Positions 27,687-37,297 of a DNA stretch of 64,000 bases are shown here, one piece after another. The DNA lies in the NCBI GenBank assembly GCA_963677325.2, contig CAXXGM010000003.1:124001-188000 (forward strand), read 5' to 3'. Under the pieces are notes generated by a model. It was not told the DNA's origin. It was given only the letters and a program-made list of their open reading frames with translations, and did not search any database. Positions within the stretch are counted from its first letter, which is position 1. Every line of letters starts with the position of its first letter. Made by a program: the position numbers and the translations under genes. The DNA is from G963677325 sp963677325. Lineage in GTDB: Bacteria; Bacteroidota; Bacteroidia; Bacteroidales; Prolixibacteraceae.

Positions 27687-27717
27687 TAACTTTGTGTCCT
27701 TTGTGTGTTTAATAAAT

Positions 27718-27779
27718 GTTTCAAAGTTTCAGAGTTTCAAAGAACGCGTATTCTGAATAATGTTTGCAAACTTTGAAAC
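27718..27779. repeat. 12 bp inverted repeat upstream of metH
   Basis: Exact arms GTTTCAAAGTTT (27718-27729) and AAACTTTGAAAC (27768-27779), with a partial extra GTTTCAAAG copy between them, in the 177-base gap before metH. It could be a terminator-like, regulator-binding or repetitive element. The poor T tract argues against a terminator. Confidence 0.5.
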
Positions 27780-27863
27780 ACTGTACAGAAGATCATATTT
27801 TATAAAAAGGCCGGGAGTATAATCCGGATCTTTACTTTTATACAAAAATTTAGTTAGAGAGAA

Positions 27864-30800
27864 ATGAAGAATGTAAATCACCAAATACGTGAGGAGCTTA
27901 AAAAGAGGATCCTTGTTCTTGACGGGGCGATGGGAACCATGATTCAGCGTTACAGGCTGACCGAGGAAGACTTCCGCGGTGAGAGGTTCAGAGACTGGCC
28001 AACACCGCTCCGGGGGAATAATGATCTCCTCTCATTGACCAAACCTTCTGTCATCCGTGAAATACATCATTCATTTCTTGAGGTTGGAGCTGATATTATA
28101 GCCACAAATACTTTTAACAGTACCCGTATTTCTCAATCGGATTACGGAACGGAGGCCCTTGTTCGGGAAATGAACACGGAAGCCGCTAAAATAGCGAGGC
28201 AGGAAGCTGATTCTTTCTCAACTTTTGAAAAGCCAAGGTATGTGGCCGGAGCCATCGGTCCTACGAGTAAAACCTGCTCGATGTCGCCGGATGTGAATGA
28301 TGCCGGTTACAGGGCCATCACCTTTTCGGAACTTAAGGATGCTTACCGTGAGCAGGTAGAGGGCCTTCTCGACGGAGGTGTGGATATGCTTCTTGTTGAA
28401 ACAATCTTTGATACCCTTAATGCCAAGGCTGCCCTGGTGGCCATCAATGAAATAATGGTATTGAGGGGTGTTAAAATCCCTGTGATGGTTTCCGGGACCA
28501 TCACCGACGCAAGCGGCCGCACTCTTTCAGGACAGACCGTCGAGGCGTTCCTTACATCACTTTCACATGTTGATCTTCTTACCATCGGATTGAACTGTTC
28601 GCTGGGGGCAAAGGAGATGCTTCCCTATCTATCTGAACTCAGCCATAAAGCTCCATTTTATATCAGCGCTCATCCCAATGCAGGTTTACCTAACCAATTT
28701 GGCGAATATGACGAGACTCCTTCCATGATGGGAGTCCATGTAAAGCAATTTATCGACCATAATCTGGTGAATATCATCGGAGGATGCTGCGGAACAACCC
28801 CTGAGCATCTCAGGGAAATAGTTAAACTTGCGTCACAGCACGAACCCCATAAGAAGAATAAGCCCGATAAGGAAACGCACCTTAGCGGATTGGAACCCCT
28901 GATTATCGGTAAAGGCAGCAATTTTGTCAATATCGGCGAGCGTTGCAATGTGGCAGGTTCCATAAAATTTGCCCGTCTGATCAGGGAAGAAAAATACGAA
29001 GAAGCCCTCTCCATTGCCCGCGATATGGTGGAAGGCGGCGCCCAGGTGATTGATGTCAACATGGATGATGCCATGCTGGATGCTGAAAAGGAGATGGTCC
29101 GGTTTCTTAATCTTCTGATGTCAGAACCTGATATCGCACGGCTTCCGGTGATGATTGACTCCTCCAAATGGTCTGTTATTGAAGCAGGACTTCAATGCCT
29201 TCAGGGGAAGGCCATCGTTAATTCGATCTCTCTGAAGGAAGGGGAAACAATGTTCAGAGAATATGCTTCCAAAATAAAGAATTACGGCGCTGCAGTTGTG
29301 GTCATGGCTTTCGATGAAAAAGGCCAGGCCACAACTTACGAGGAACGCATCGGTATCTGCAGCCGTGCTTATCATATTTTAGTGGAGGAGATTGGTTTCC
29401 CTCCTCAGGATATCATCTTTGATCCAAATGTGCTTACTGTTGGGACCGGCGTGGAAGAGCACAACAATTATGCCGTTGATTTTATCAATGCTACCAAATG
29501 GATCAAACAGCATCTGCCTCACGCAAGAGTCAGCGGAGGAATCTCCAATGTCTCCTTTTCTTTCCGTGGAAACAATACTCTGCGTGAAGCCTTCCATTCG
29601 GTCTTTCTGTATCACGCCATTAAGGCAGGGCTCGACATGGGCATCGTGAATCCGGGCATGCTTCAGATCTATGATGAGATCCCGAAGGAGCTGCTTGAGA
29701 AAGTGGAAGATGTTATCCTTAACCGAAGGCCTGAGGCTACGGAACTTCTGTTAGCATTCGCAGGAAACATGAAAGAGAGTGTCCAAAGGGAAGAGAAGAT
29801 AGTTGAATGGCGTTTTTTTCCTGTAATTGAAAGGCTGCAGCACGCTTTAGTTAACGGAATAACTGATTTCATAGAACAGGATTTGTCTGAAATAATCCCT
29901 ACCTATGAGAGGACCATCATGATCATAGAGGGTCCGCTGATGGAAGGGATGAACAAAGTGGGCGATCTTTTTGGAAGCGGTAAAATGTTTCTCCCACAGG
30001 TGATCAAATCAGCCAGGGTAATGAAAAAGGCCGTTGCTTTCCTTCAACCCTATATTGAACAGGAGAAGCAGGATTCGGGTCAGGAACCAACAGCCAGGAA
30101 TAAGATCCTTCTGGCCACCGTCAAAGGCGATGTTCACGATATCGGCAAAAATATTGTAGGAGTCGTCCTGGCCTGCAACAATTATGAAGTAATAGATCTC
30201 GGGGTGATGGTGCCCTCAGAGGTTATTTTAAATAAAGCGGTGGAGGAGAATGTGGATGTGATCGGCCTAAGCGGGCTCATCACTCCTTCGCTTGAAGAAA
30301 TGGCTCATGTGGCACGTGAAATGGCAAACCGGCAATTATCCATCCCGTTGCTGATCGGAGGCGCCACAACATCTAAAATTCATACAGCCGTTAAAATTGC
30401 TCCATCTTATAGTCATCCTGTGATTCACGTAAAGGATGCTTCGCGTGCCGTTCAGGTGGTCGCTTCTCTTCTTTCAAAAGATGAAGCATTTTTAAATAAT
30501 CTTCAGGCAGATTACGCGGAAGTACGATCCACCCATAGTGCCAAAAAACCTAAGGAATATCTGTCTCTTGCTGAGATCCGTGCCAATGCTTTCAATCCTG
30601 TCTGGAATAAGAAAATGGTTTACAAGCCTGCCTTTACAGGGATAAAGCTTCTGGAAGATTATCCTATCGCTGAATTGCGGAAATACATCGACTGGACCTT
30701 CTTTTTTCTGGCATGGGAATTCCAGGGCAAATATCCCGATATTCTGAAGGATCCTGAAAAGGGTGAGGCAGCCCGAAAGCTGTTTGATGATGCCAATGCC

Positions 30801-31532
30801 TTCCTGGATGAGCTCATCGAAAAGAAGATGATCCGGGCTAACGGAGTCTTTGCAATCCTGCCTGCCAATTCATCCGGTGACGACATCGAACTTTATGAAA
30901 ATGAAGACCGCAGCAAGGTACGAACCATCTTTCATCATTTGCGGCAGCAGCATAAACGAATACCTGGACAGCCGAACTATTGTCTGAGTGATTTTGTGGC
31001 ACCGAAAAATTCAGGCATTCCTGACTATTGCGGTGGATTTGCTGTTACTGCAGGCATAGGAGTGGCCGAATTGGTTGAGAAATATAAAAAAGAGGGCAAT
31101 GATTACACTGCCATCTTGCTCGAATCGTTGACCGATCGTCTGGCGGAAGCATTTGCCGAACGGCTGCATGAAAGGGTCAGAAAGGAGTTCTGGGCTTACG
31201 CGCCGGACGAAAATCTTACTGTCAATGAGATGATCAGGGAACGTTACCAAGGGATTCGTCCAGCTCCGGGATACCCGTCCTGCCCGGATCATACGGAAAA
31301 ACAGGTTCTCTTTGATCTTTTGTCTGCTGCCGGTCAGACGGGTATCTCTCTGACCGAACATTTCTCAATGTTCCCGACGGCTTCCGTTTGCGGACAGTAT
31401 TATGCACATAAAGATTCAGTCTATTTCCCGATCGAGAAGCTTTCAAAAGACCAGGTGACCGATTATGCCCGCCGAAAAGATGTTGCGTTAGAATATGTGG
31501 AGAAATTTCTATCTCCTAATCTGAATTACTGA
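27864..31532 (+). CDS. metH: Cobalamin-dependent methionine synthase
   Basis: A full-length MetH of 1222 residues. The homocysteine-binding domain (1-320) has DGAMGTMIQRY and the zinc ligands of GGCCGTTPEHL near residue 308. The pterin (methyl-THF) domain starts at about 350 (FVNIGERCNVAGS), the cobalamin cap at about 645, and the B12-binding domain carries DVHDIGKNI near residue 757, whose His ligates cobalt, then SGLITPSLEEM and LLIGGATTS. The S-adenosylmethionine-dependent activation domain occupies about 900-1222 (RYQGIRPAPGYPSCPDHTEK). It methylates the homocysteine made by the three preceding genes. The organism must import or make B12. Confidence 0.97.
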   Translation: MKNVNHQIREELKKRILVLDGAMGTMIQRYRLTEEDFRGERFRDWPTPLRGNNDLLSLTKPSVIREIHHSFLEVGADIIATNTFNSTRISQSDYGTEALVREMNTEAAKIARQEADSFSTFEKPRYVAGAIGPTSKTCSMSPDVNDAGYRAITFSELKDAYREQVEGLLDGGVDMLLVETIFDTLNAKAALVAINEIMVLRGVKIPVMVSGTITDASGRTLSGQTVEAFLTSLSHVDLLTIGLNCSLGAKEMLPYLSELSHKAPFYISAHPNAGLPNQFGEYDETPSMMGVHVKQFIDHNLVNIIGGCCGTTPEHLREIVKLASQHEPHKKNKPDKETHLSGLEPLIIGKGSNFVNIGERCNVAGSIKFARLIREEKYEEALSIARDMVEGGAQVIDVNMDDAMLDAEKEMVRFLNLLMSEPDIARLPVMIDSSKWSVIEAGLQCLQGKAIVNSISLKEGETMFREYASKIKNYGAAVVVMAFDEKGQATTYEERIGICSRAYHILVEEIGFPPQDIIFDPNVLTVGTGVEEHNNYAVDFINATKWIKQHLPHARVSGGISNVSFSFRGNNTLREAFHSVFLYHAIKAGLDMGIVNPGMLQIYDEIPKELLEKVEDVILNRRPEATELLLAFAGNMKESVQREEKIVEWRFFPVIERLQHALVNGITDFIEQDLSEIIPTYERTIMIIEGPLMEGMNKVGDLFGSGKMFLPQVIKSARVMKKAVAFLQPYIEQEKQDSGQEPTARNKILLATVKGDVHDIGKNIVGVVLACNNYEVIDLGVMVPSEVILNKAVEENVDVIGLSGLITPSLEEMAHVAREMANRQLSIPLLIGGATTSKIHTAVKIAPSYSHPVIHVKDASRAVQVVASLLSKDEAFLNNLQADYAEVRSTHSAKKPKEYLSLAEIRANAFNPVWNKKMVYKPAFTGIKLLEDYPIAELRKYIDWTFFFLAWEFQGKYPDILKDPEKGEAARKLFDDANAFLDELIEKKMIRANGVFAILPANSSGDDIELYENEDRSKVRTIFHHLRQQHKRIPGQPNYCLSDFVAPKNSGIPDYCGGFAVTAGIGVAELVEKYKKEGNDYTAILLESLTDRLAEAFAERLHERVRKEFWAYAPDENLTVNEMIRERYQGIRPAPGYPSCPDHTEKQVLFDLLSAAGQTGISLTEHFSMFPTASVCGQYYAHKDSVYFPIEKLSKDQVTDYARRKDVALEYVEKFLSPNLNY

Positions 31533-31559
31533 GGCCTGGATTTGAATTATGAGATCTTC

Positions 31560-31587
31560 GATTCGTCCCTAATTCGTGAAATTCGTA
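31560..31587 (+). repeat. Dispersed repeat ATTCGTCCCTAATTCGTGAA, copy 1
   Basis: A 26-28 base element filling much of the 60-base metH-sirtuin gap and ending 6 bases before the sirtuin ATG. Related copies lie at 48968-49004, 50592-50616 and 50794-50828. Confidence 0.7.
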
Positions 31588-31592
31588 TATTT

Positions 31593-32279
31593 ATGAAAAA
31601 ACTTGTCGTACTAACCGGCGCCGGGATGTCGGCCGAAAGCGGAATCAAGACTTTCCGTGACCAGGGAGGTTTATGGGAAGAATACGATGTGATGGAAGTG
31701 GCCAGCATACAAGGCTGGTTCAAAAATCCTGAACTGGTACAGCGCTTTTACAATATGCGGAGAAAGGAGCTGTTAGCGGCTCAGCCCAATGCAGGACATC
31801 TCGGGCTGGCTGAACTTGAGAAAGATTTTGATGTTCAGATCATCACCCAGAATATTGACAATCTCCACGAGCGGGCTGGTTCTACCTCTGTACTTCATCT
31901 TCACGGAGAGTTGATGAAAGCCAGAAGTACAAAAGATCCTTCACTGATTTATACACTGGATCATTGGGAAATAAAAATGGGAGATACCTGCGAACTGGGA
32001 AGCCAGCTAAGACCTCATATCGTTTGGTTCGGTGAAGAAGTCCCCGCCATGGTTGAGGCTGTACCGATGATGGAATCTGCCGATATAGTCTGTATCATAG
32101 GCACCTCGATGAACGTGTATCCTGCCGCAGGACTAATTCATTACGCCCCTTCCTCAGTCCTTGTTTTTCTTATTGATCCCAATCCCCCCTCTGCCTTGCC
32201 CAAACGGGTTCAGGTGATCGCCAAGGGTGCAGGCGAAGGGGTGAAAATATTGAAAGAAAGGCTGAAGGAATATCGATAA
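31593..32279 (+). CDS. cobB: Sirtuin NAD-dependent deacylase, class III-like
   Basis: A 228-residue sirtuin removing acyl groups from lysine with NAD. GAGMSAESGIKTFRD (9-23), TQNIDNLHERAG (85-96) and catalytic His104 in HLHGE are intact. Tyr53-x-x-Arg56 is the pair that favours succinyl and other acidic acyl groups in SIRT5/CobB-type enzymes. The zinc-binding Cys tetrad is absent (only Cys133 in that segment), as in several Bacteroidota sirtuins. ATG 31593 is chosen because the earlier frame start reads through a dispersed repeat. Confidence 0.88.
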   Translation: MKKLVVLTGAGMSAESGIKTFRDQGGLWEEYDVMEVASIQGWFKNPELVQRFYNMRRKELLAAQPNAGHLGLAELEKDFDVQIITQNIDNLHERAGSTSVLHLHGELMKARSTKDPSLIYTLDHWEIKMGDTCELGSQLRPHIVWFGEEVPAMVEAVPMMESADIVCIIGTSMNVYPAAGLIHYAPSSVLVFLIDPNPPSALPKRVQVIAKGAGEGVKILKERLKEYR

Positions 32280-32601
32280 AGATTGGAGCACCCTCGCGGG
32301 AGAGGGAGGATATCTCAAAGTTCTGTCTCTGCATGCAAACTTTAAAGCAAATTCTATACAGCTGTTCATAAGTGTCAGATTATCAATAGACAGTTGTTCT
32401 AATGTTTTTAATAAGATTTTGCACTTATTGAGGGAGACCTGAAGAGCAGGAGTTCCTGTCGTTCGTATTTTTCCAAGCCTGAATATCCCCTAAAAAATCT
32501 CCATTACTTTTGCTATTGATCATTCTGTTCATTAGGTTTGCAGCAACCAATCAGAACCGAATAATTATTATACTTTAAGACTTAACTAAATAGAAAAACT
32601 C
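32280..32601. other. Intergenic stretch, nothing recognised
   Basis: 322 bases between the sirtuin and glpT. A small imperfect hairpin (CCCTCGCGGGAGAGGG, 32291-32306) lies just after the sirtuin stop. No gene and no convincing promoter were found. Confidence 0.4.
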
Positions 32602-33918
32602 ATGCTTAATTTTCTAACGCCGCCTGCTCACAAACCTTTGCTTAATGAAAAACAGATTGATCCTGTTTACAAGCAATACAGGCTTAAAGTCTTTATTGGA
32701 ATTTTTGTTGGCTATGCTGCCTATTATTTGTTACGCAAAAATTTTGCATTGGCAATGCCTGAGCTTCTTAAGCAAGGATTCACAAAAGGAGAATTGGGAA
32801 TTGCTTTTTCCGCTGTTTCATTGGCCTACGGTATCTCAAAATTTGTAATGGGTAATGTTTCGGACCGAAGCAATTCAAAATATTTTTTACCACTGGGACT
32901 TGTACTATCTGCAATAACCATGACATTCATGGGCTTGGCTCCCTGGGCCACATCCACCATAACGATTATGTACATCTTGCTGTTTATTAATGGATGGTTC
33001 CAGGGAATGGGATGGCCTCCTTCAGGCAGGGTTATGGTTCACTGGTTTTCACTCAGGGAGAGAGGCACAAAAATGGGTATTTGGAATGTTGCCCACAACG
33101 TTGGGGGAGGTCTCATTGGTCCGCTGGCTATTGCAGGAATGGCCATATTTGGGGATTGGCACAGTACTTTTTATTTCCCGGCCATCATTGCAACCATAGT
33201 GGCTTTTATTGCGCTTTTACTGATTTCAGATACTCCGCAATCAGTAGGACTACCACCCATTGAAATATATAAAAATGATTATCCGCTTGTGTCCGGAACG
33301 AATATCGAGAAGGAACTGACCGCCAAAGAGATTTTTTTAAAATACGTTTTACCCAACAAATACCTGTGGTATATTGCCCTTGCGAACATTTTCATTTACA
33401 TGATCAGATATGGCGTTATTGACTGGGCACCAACCTATTTGTCTGAAGTGAAAAAATTTTCAACCAACGAATCAAGTTGGGCCTATTTTGCTTATGAATA
33501 TGCAGGCATTCCCGGAACTATCCTGTGCGGTTATTTAAGTGATAAAGTGTTCAAAGGGAACAGGGCCACGGCATGTATAATCTTTATGCTGCTTGTAATG
33601 GTCGCATTATCGGTATACTGGCTGACACCTGCCGGCCACTATTGGATTGATAACATCGCCCTGATATCCATCGGCTTTTTAATCTATGGCCCCGTTATGC
33701 TTATTGGAGTTCAGGCATTGGACCTTGTACCCAAAAAAGCTGCCGGAACGGCTGCCGGATTGACCGGGCTGTTTGGATATTTGGGAGGAGCTTTGACAGC
33801 AAATATTGCAATTGGCTTCATCGTTGATTTTTATGGCTGGAATGGTGGATTTATCATGTTGCTGGCAGCGGGAGTATTGGCCATCCTCTTTACGGCATTG
33901 ACATTAAAACCGAAATGA
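32602..33918 (+). CDS. glpT: Glycerol-3-phosphate:phosphate antiporter GlpT
   Basis: A 438-residue major-facilitator antiporter of 12 helices that imports glycerol-3-phosphate in exchange for phosphate. It is very close to Escherichia coli GlpT along its length: N-terminus FLTPPAHKPLL, LRKNFALAMPELL, GNVSDRSN, GWFQGMGWPPSGR, HNVGGG, RDTPQS-equivalent SDTPQSVGLPPIEIYKNDYP, PNKYLWYIALANIFIYMIRYG and KKAAGTAAGLTGLFGYLGG. The conserved loop arginines of GlpT appear in place. No glp metabolism gene is adjacent. Confidence 0.93.
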   Translation: MLNFLTPPAHKPLLNEKQIDPVYKQYRLKVFIGIFVGYAAYYLLRKNFALAMPELLKQGFTKGELGIAFSAVSLAYGISKFVMGNVSDRSNSKYFLPLGLVLSAITMTFMGLAPWATSTITIMYILLFINGWFQGMGWPPSGRVMVHWFSLRERGTKMGIWNVAHNVGGGLIGPLAIAGMAIFGDWHSTFYFPAIIATIVAFIALLLISDTPQSVGLPPIEIYKNDYPLVSGTNIEKELTAKEIFLKYVLPNKYLWYIALANIFIYMIRYGVIDWAPTYLSEVKKFSTNESSWAYFAYEYAGIPGTILCGYLSDKVFKGNRATACIIFMLLVMVALSVYWLTPAGHYWIDNIALISIGFLIYGPVMLIGVQALDLVPKKAAGTAAGLTGLFGYLGGALTANIAIGFIVDFYGWNGGFIMLLAAGVLAILFTALTLKPK

Positions 33919-34094
33919 TCGCCCATGCAGACAATAATTCTTTATTTTATTCGTATTCTGAAGAGCAGGGAGTAAAATATTTTTCAAGGTTTCAGTGTTC
34001 CGGAACCCGCAAGAATTCTGAAACGCTGCAACTTGAAAGCCTGAGAGATAACTGGAATGTTCTGCCCTCCGGATTTGTTATGCAAATGTTCAAT

Positions 34095-34160
34095 GCGGTT
34101 GGTGAGGATTTGCAATAATTTGCAATCCTCACCATTGAGTCTGAGACCATCTTTTGTACC
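34095..34160. repeat. Dispersed hairpin repeat, copy A
   Basis: A hairpin with arms GGTGAGGATTTGCA and TGCAATCCTCACC at 34101-34133, followed after about 17 bases by CATCTTTTGTACC. The same arrangement (hairpin bracketed by GGTG...CACC, then ATCTTTTGTAC) occurs at 40335-40380 and 47150-47197. It lies in the 319-base gap 33919-34237, which otherwise holds no convincing gene. Confidence 0.5.
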
Positions 34161-34237
34161 TATTCGAAAGAGCCAAAAGTTGATGCAGTATCCCGTTCGA
34201 ACAGGGAAAAAGAAGGTTAGTTCTGTCCGGACGGGTT

Positions 34238-37048
34238 TTATTTACCGGAAGGTCTGAAATTTTCATCCATCACTAAAGCCCTGACGCTGGCAAGCTGACC
34301 GGGAGTGATGTCATATTCACCATTACCTGCCTTGAAAAATATCGTGTTTTTACCTTCTGTAACGTTCGCATTAAACTTTGTTTTACCATCCTTGCTTTTT
34401 ACGTTCCAGTTACCGGATTTCATCCCGGTCAATAATACCTGGCACTTGCCTTTAGCGGCAATTTTTAGTGAAAATCTTTTGTCAATCAGGTCATTGCTAT
34501 TGCTCATGCTTACTACCCGGTCGGCGAGAAGGACGACATAACTCACCGGTGTTTCATAATATGAAACGGACAGCGGCTTCGTATCTCCTGCAGTGAATTG
34601 AAAAACTGTCAGGAAACGGTCCTGGCTGTTCGCTGTTTTGGGTGAGATCATGATCCGGTGTCCATTGGCCTCCGGGTAATGTTTGTCTACAATCCTGCCC
34701 GGGACTTCATACTTAAATTCGAAGGAGCTATTGGCATCAGGTCCGCTTAAAATTTCCATGTTACGTTCGGATACAGCCGGAACCAGCATTTCAACATGCG
34801 TCTTACCAACAAGACTATGCCGGTTATTTTTAAGAATTACACCATTGGGTGTAACTTTAGGCTTATTGTGCGAATTTATCTGCCAGTACTTTTTAAATTC
34901 AGGTTTAGCCGTAATCATATCGTCAGTCAGAATAATGGCAGCCGGGATCGAATCCCTGTCCAGATTAAGGAAACAGAAGCCCCTGTTATACGCTTTAATT
35001 TTGGATGAATAGGCGCCTACCAGATCAACTGCAAAATAATTGTAAAAGGGGCGGAGCTTCGATGGCCCGAAATCGGACGAAATTACTTTGCCATTTTTAA
35101 ACCATGGATCTGTTTGTGCTTCCATTGGAGTACTTGGGTTCCGCTGATTAAATTTGGTTCCCCCGTCATTGGATTCAGTACTTCCGAATTTTTCTTCGGG
35201 ATCTCTTGCCAGCATCATGCTGTGAGAGATTGAACGTTTATGGAAATTGACATCATACGGTGGGCCGTAAAATCCATAAAGGCCGATGTCAGCTACCTGG
35301 AATCCCCGGTAATAAACCTGCATGGATCCTGCGTCACTATGCTGATGACCGCCAAAATGATACCCTCCGCCTTTGATTTCGGCGACAACATCATTGCTGT
35401 TCAATCCAATGTCCCAGCCTGTACGGGCAACCATAGAGCCCAGGATCGGTCCAAAATCCAAAGTCAATGGCAGCGACTTCAGACTGGGTTCTGGTTTCAG
35501 CCCCGGATTATTTAGCAAAAGGAACAGTACAGGATTATTCGCCAGACCACCCTGTCGTTCGAACTCTGCTTTTACTATCGGGTCATTGGCATAGGTATAG
35601 AACAAAAACATTGTCTGGGGTTGTGAATAGTAGAAGAATTCTCCCGGAAGCCCTGCTTCGAAGCCATCGCCGTCCCGCAACATTTGTCCGTCGGGGAGGC
35701 GCATGTATAGCCAGAACAAGGGAACCTTTTTAAGGTTTTCGTCGAAAACAGGTTTGCCGGTCATCCGGTAAAATAACCAGGCTGCATGCAATTCCCAGCT
35801 GATCCTGTAAGCGCCGTAACCAACGCCCTGATTGTGCCGCGGGGACTGATATTCCCAGTTTCGCATGGGTACAAGTTCTTCCAGTACACGATACGAACAA
35901 TATTGATAGGGCAGGGGATTTTCATTATAAATAGCGATGCTCATTGAAAGGAGATCGCGATTAATCTGAGCTTCATCGCCATGTCCGTTAACGATAGGCT
36001 GTTTAAAAGGCGGCCAGCCGACCTCCATATCGTCAGACAACCGCATTAAATTATTGCATAAAATTTCTTTTTCCTCCCTGGTCAGGAGGGTATAACACCA
36101 GTCGTAGACTTCTGAAGCGGAATAGATAGCCTTACCGATTTCCCGGGTTATATCCAGGAGATTACCGAATTCTACGTGTGACAAATAGTCAGCCATTAAC
36201 TTAATAGCTTCCCGGCCAATCTTTTTATCTCCGGTCATCAGGTAATAAAATGCTTTTGTTTCTGCTGCTGATTCCAGCTTGTGATCATATGATATTTCCA
36301 GATCAGGATTGAAATTAAAAACAAAAGGAGCAAGGGCAGATTTTTTTACTTTCTCCCAGGCTTCCCTATTTTCACCAGTTTCCAGTTGAGCCTTTACCTT
36401 TTGCAGGGATTGCGGATTTACCCAAAGACGCGGATGTCCGGAGGGAGGAACAATTTTTGGCTGGTAATTCTTTGCTGATTCGGGTACACGTGGCGGAACG
36501 TAGGTCGAAAGTTGAACATATTCAAGCCGTACATGCTTTGGCAGCCAGATCTTTAACTGTTGCTCCTGGCCGCTGAGTTCAAACTTACCCGGTTCTTGTT
36601 TTGGAACCTCCCAGGGCACACAAACCACACGTTTTGTGGGACGTTGACCGTCAATCTGAATTTTGATATATAATGATTCGAATTTGCTTGTGGCTTTTCG
36701 CATAAGCTGAGTGCCTTCAGCATCAGTGAGGGCGAAAGTAGTCATGACATAACGACCTTTTTTCGGTGCTTTGACGGTGAAGACCAGATCGGCTTCAGCG
36801 CGTTCCCCATCAGTGGCGGCGGCTATGCCAGACTTTAATGAAACACCTTTTTTACTGGTTAACCTGGTGTCGTCTACAATTTCAGCAGATTCAGAATTGA
36901 TTTTTGCAGTCTCAGCATTAAGTTTGATAACAACTACATCAGAGGAGGAAACTGATTCTTTATTGGATTTTGGTTCATTATTATTGCCGGCAAAGGAACT
37001 GCCAACAATGGCTAAAATCAGTAATGAAAAATAATAGTATTTCTTCAT
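34238..37048 (-). CDS. Heparinase II/III-like protein, full length
   Basis: A secreted protein of 936 residues: signal peptide (MKKYYYFSLLILAIVGSSFAG), an N-terminal beta domain, an alpha/alpha-toroid (about 200-500; PRLWVNPQSLQKVKAQLE, SASEVYDWCYTLL) and a heparinase II/III C-terminal domain with GGGYHFGGHQHSDAGS (about 560-576). These folds cleave acidic polysaccharides by beta-elimination. Its second half aligns closely with the truncated gene at 1-1578, so the window carries two paralogues 34 kb apart. It is a lone gene on the minus strand, between the end of glpT and the M16 peptidase. Confidence 0.9.
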   Translation of the reverse strand: MKKYYYFSLLILAIVGSSFAGNNNEPKSNKESVSSSDVVVIKLNAETAKINSESAEIVDDTRLTSKKGVSLKSGIAAATDGERAEADLVFTVKAPKKGRYVMTTFALTDAEGTQLMRKATSKFESLYIKIQIDGQRPTKRVVCVPWEVPKQEPGKFELSGQEQQLKIWLPKHVRLEYVQLSTYVPPRVPESAKNYQPKIVPPSGHPRLWVNPQSLQKVKAQLETGENREAWEKVKKSALAPFVFNFNPDLEISYDHKLESAAETKAFYYLMTGDKKIGREAIKLMADYLSHVEFGNLLDITREIGKAIYSASEVYDWCYTLLTREEKEILCNNLMRLSDDMEVGWPPFKQPIVNGHGDEAQINRDLLSMSIAIYNENPLPYQYCSYRVLEELVPMRNWEYQSPRHNQGVGYGAYRISWELHAAWLFYRMTGKPVFDENLKKVPLFWLYMRLPDGQMLRDGDGFEAGLPGEFFYYSQPQTMFLFYTYANDPIVKAEFERQGGLANNPVLFLLLNNPGLKPEPSLKSLPLTLDFGPILGSMVARTGWDIGLNSNDVVAEIKGGGYHFGGHQHSDAGSMQVYYRGFQVADIGLYGFYGPPYDVNFHKRSISHSMMLARDPEEKFGSTESNDGGTKFNQRNPSTPMEAQTDPWFKNGKVISSDFGPSKLRPFYNYFAVDLVGAYSSKIKAYNRGFCFLNLDRDSIPAAIILTDDMITAKPEFKKYWQINSHNKPKVTPNGVILKNNRHSLVGKTHVEMLVPAVSERNMEILSGPDANSSFEFKYEVPGRIVDKHYPEANGHRIMISPKTANSQDRFLTVFQFTAGDTKPLSVSYYETPVSYVVLLADRVVSMSNSNDLIDKRFSLKIAAKGKCQVLLTGMKSGNWNVKSKDGKTKFNANVTEGKNTIFFKAGNGEYDITPGQLASVRALVMDENFRPSGK

Positions 37049-37248
37049 GATTTAAATCTTTTAATAAAATAGCTAAGTTTGATGGCGGCGTTTGTGTTTC
37101 TGATGATATTTGAATTAAAAAACAGGCATTTCCCATTACGGATTAAGTCTGCTGATTTAATGTAATAAAGAGCAAATATACAGAAATATTAATCTTACGG
37201 ATAAGGGGATTTATCAAAGGGCCGCGACTCCTCAAGTGGCGATTATAC

Positions 37249-37297
37249 AGAGACAAGGCACTGCCTTGTCTCTATTTAAGCAGTGCCTTGTCTCTAT
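37249..37297. repeat. REP-like palindrome AGAGACAAGGCA
   Basis: AGAGACAAGGCA-C-TGCCTTGTCTCT forms a perfect 12 bp stem at 37249-37273, and the right half repeats at 37280-37297, overlapping the stop codon of the M16 gene. Palindromes of this AGAGACAAGGCA type are widespread REP elements in bacterial genomes. It may also act as a transcriptional stop. Confidence 0.65.

Noticed and set aside
33915..34118. 67-codon plus-strand frame overlapping the glpT stop by ATGA.
   Set aside because: The overlap is suggestive, but the composition is not clearly protein-like and the end is made of the hairpin repeat (copy A). No family or conserved motif.
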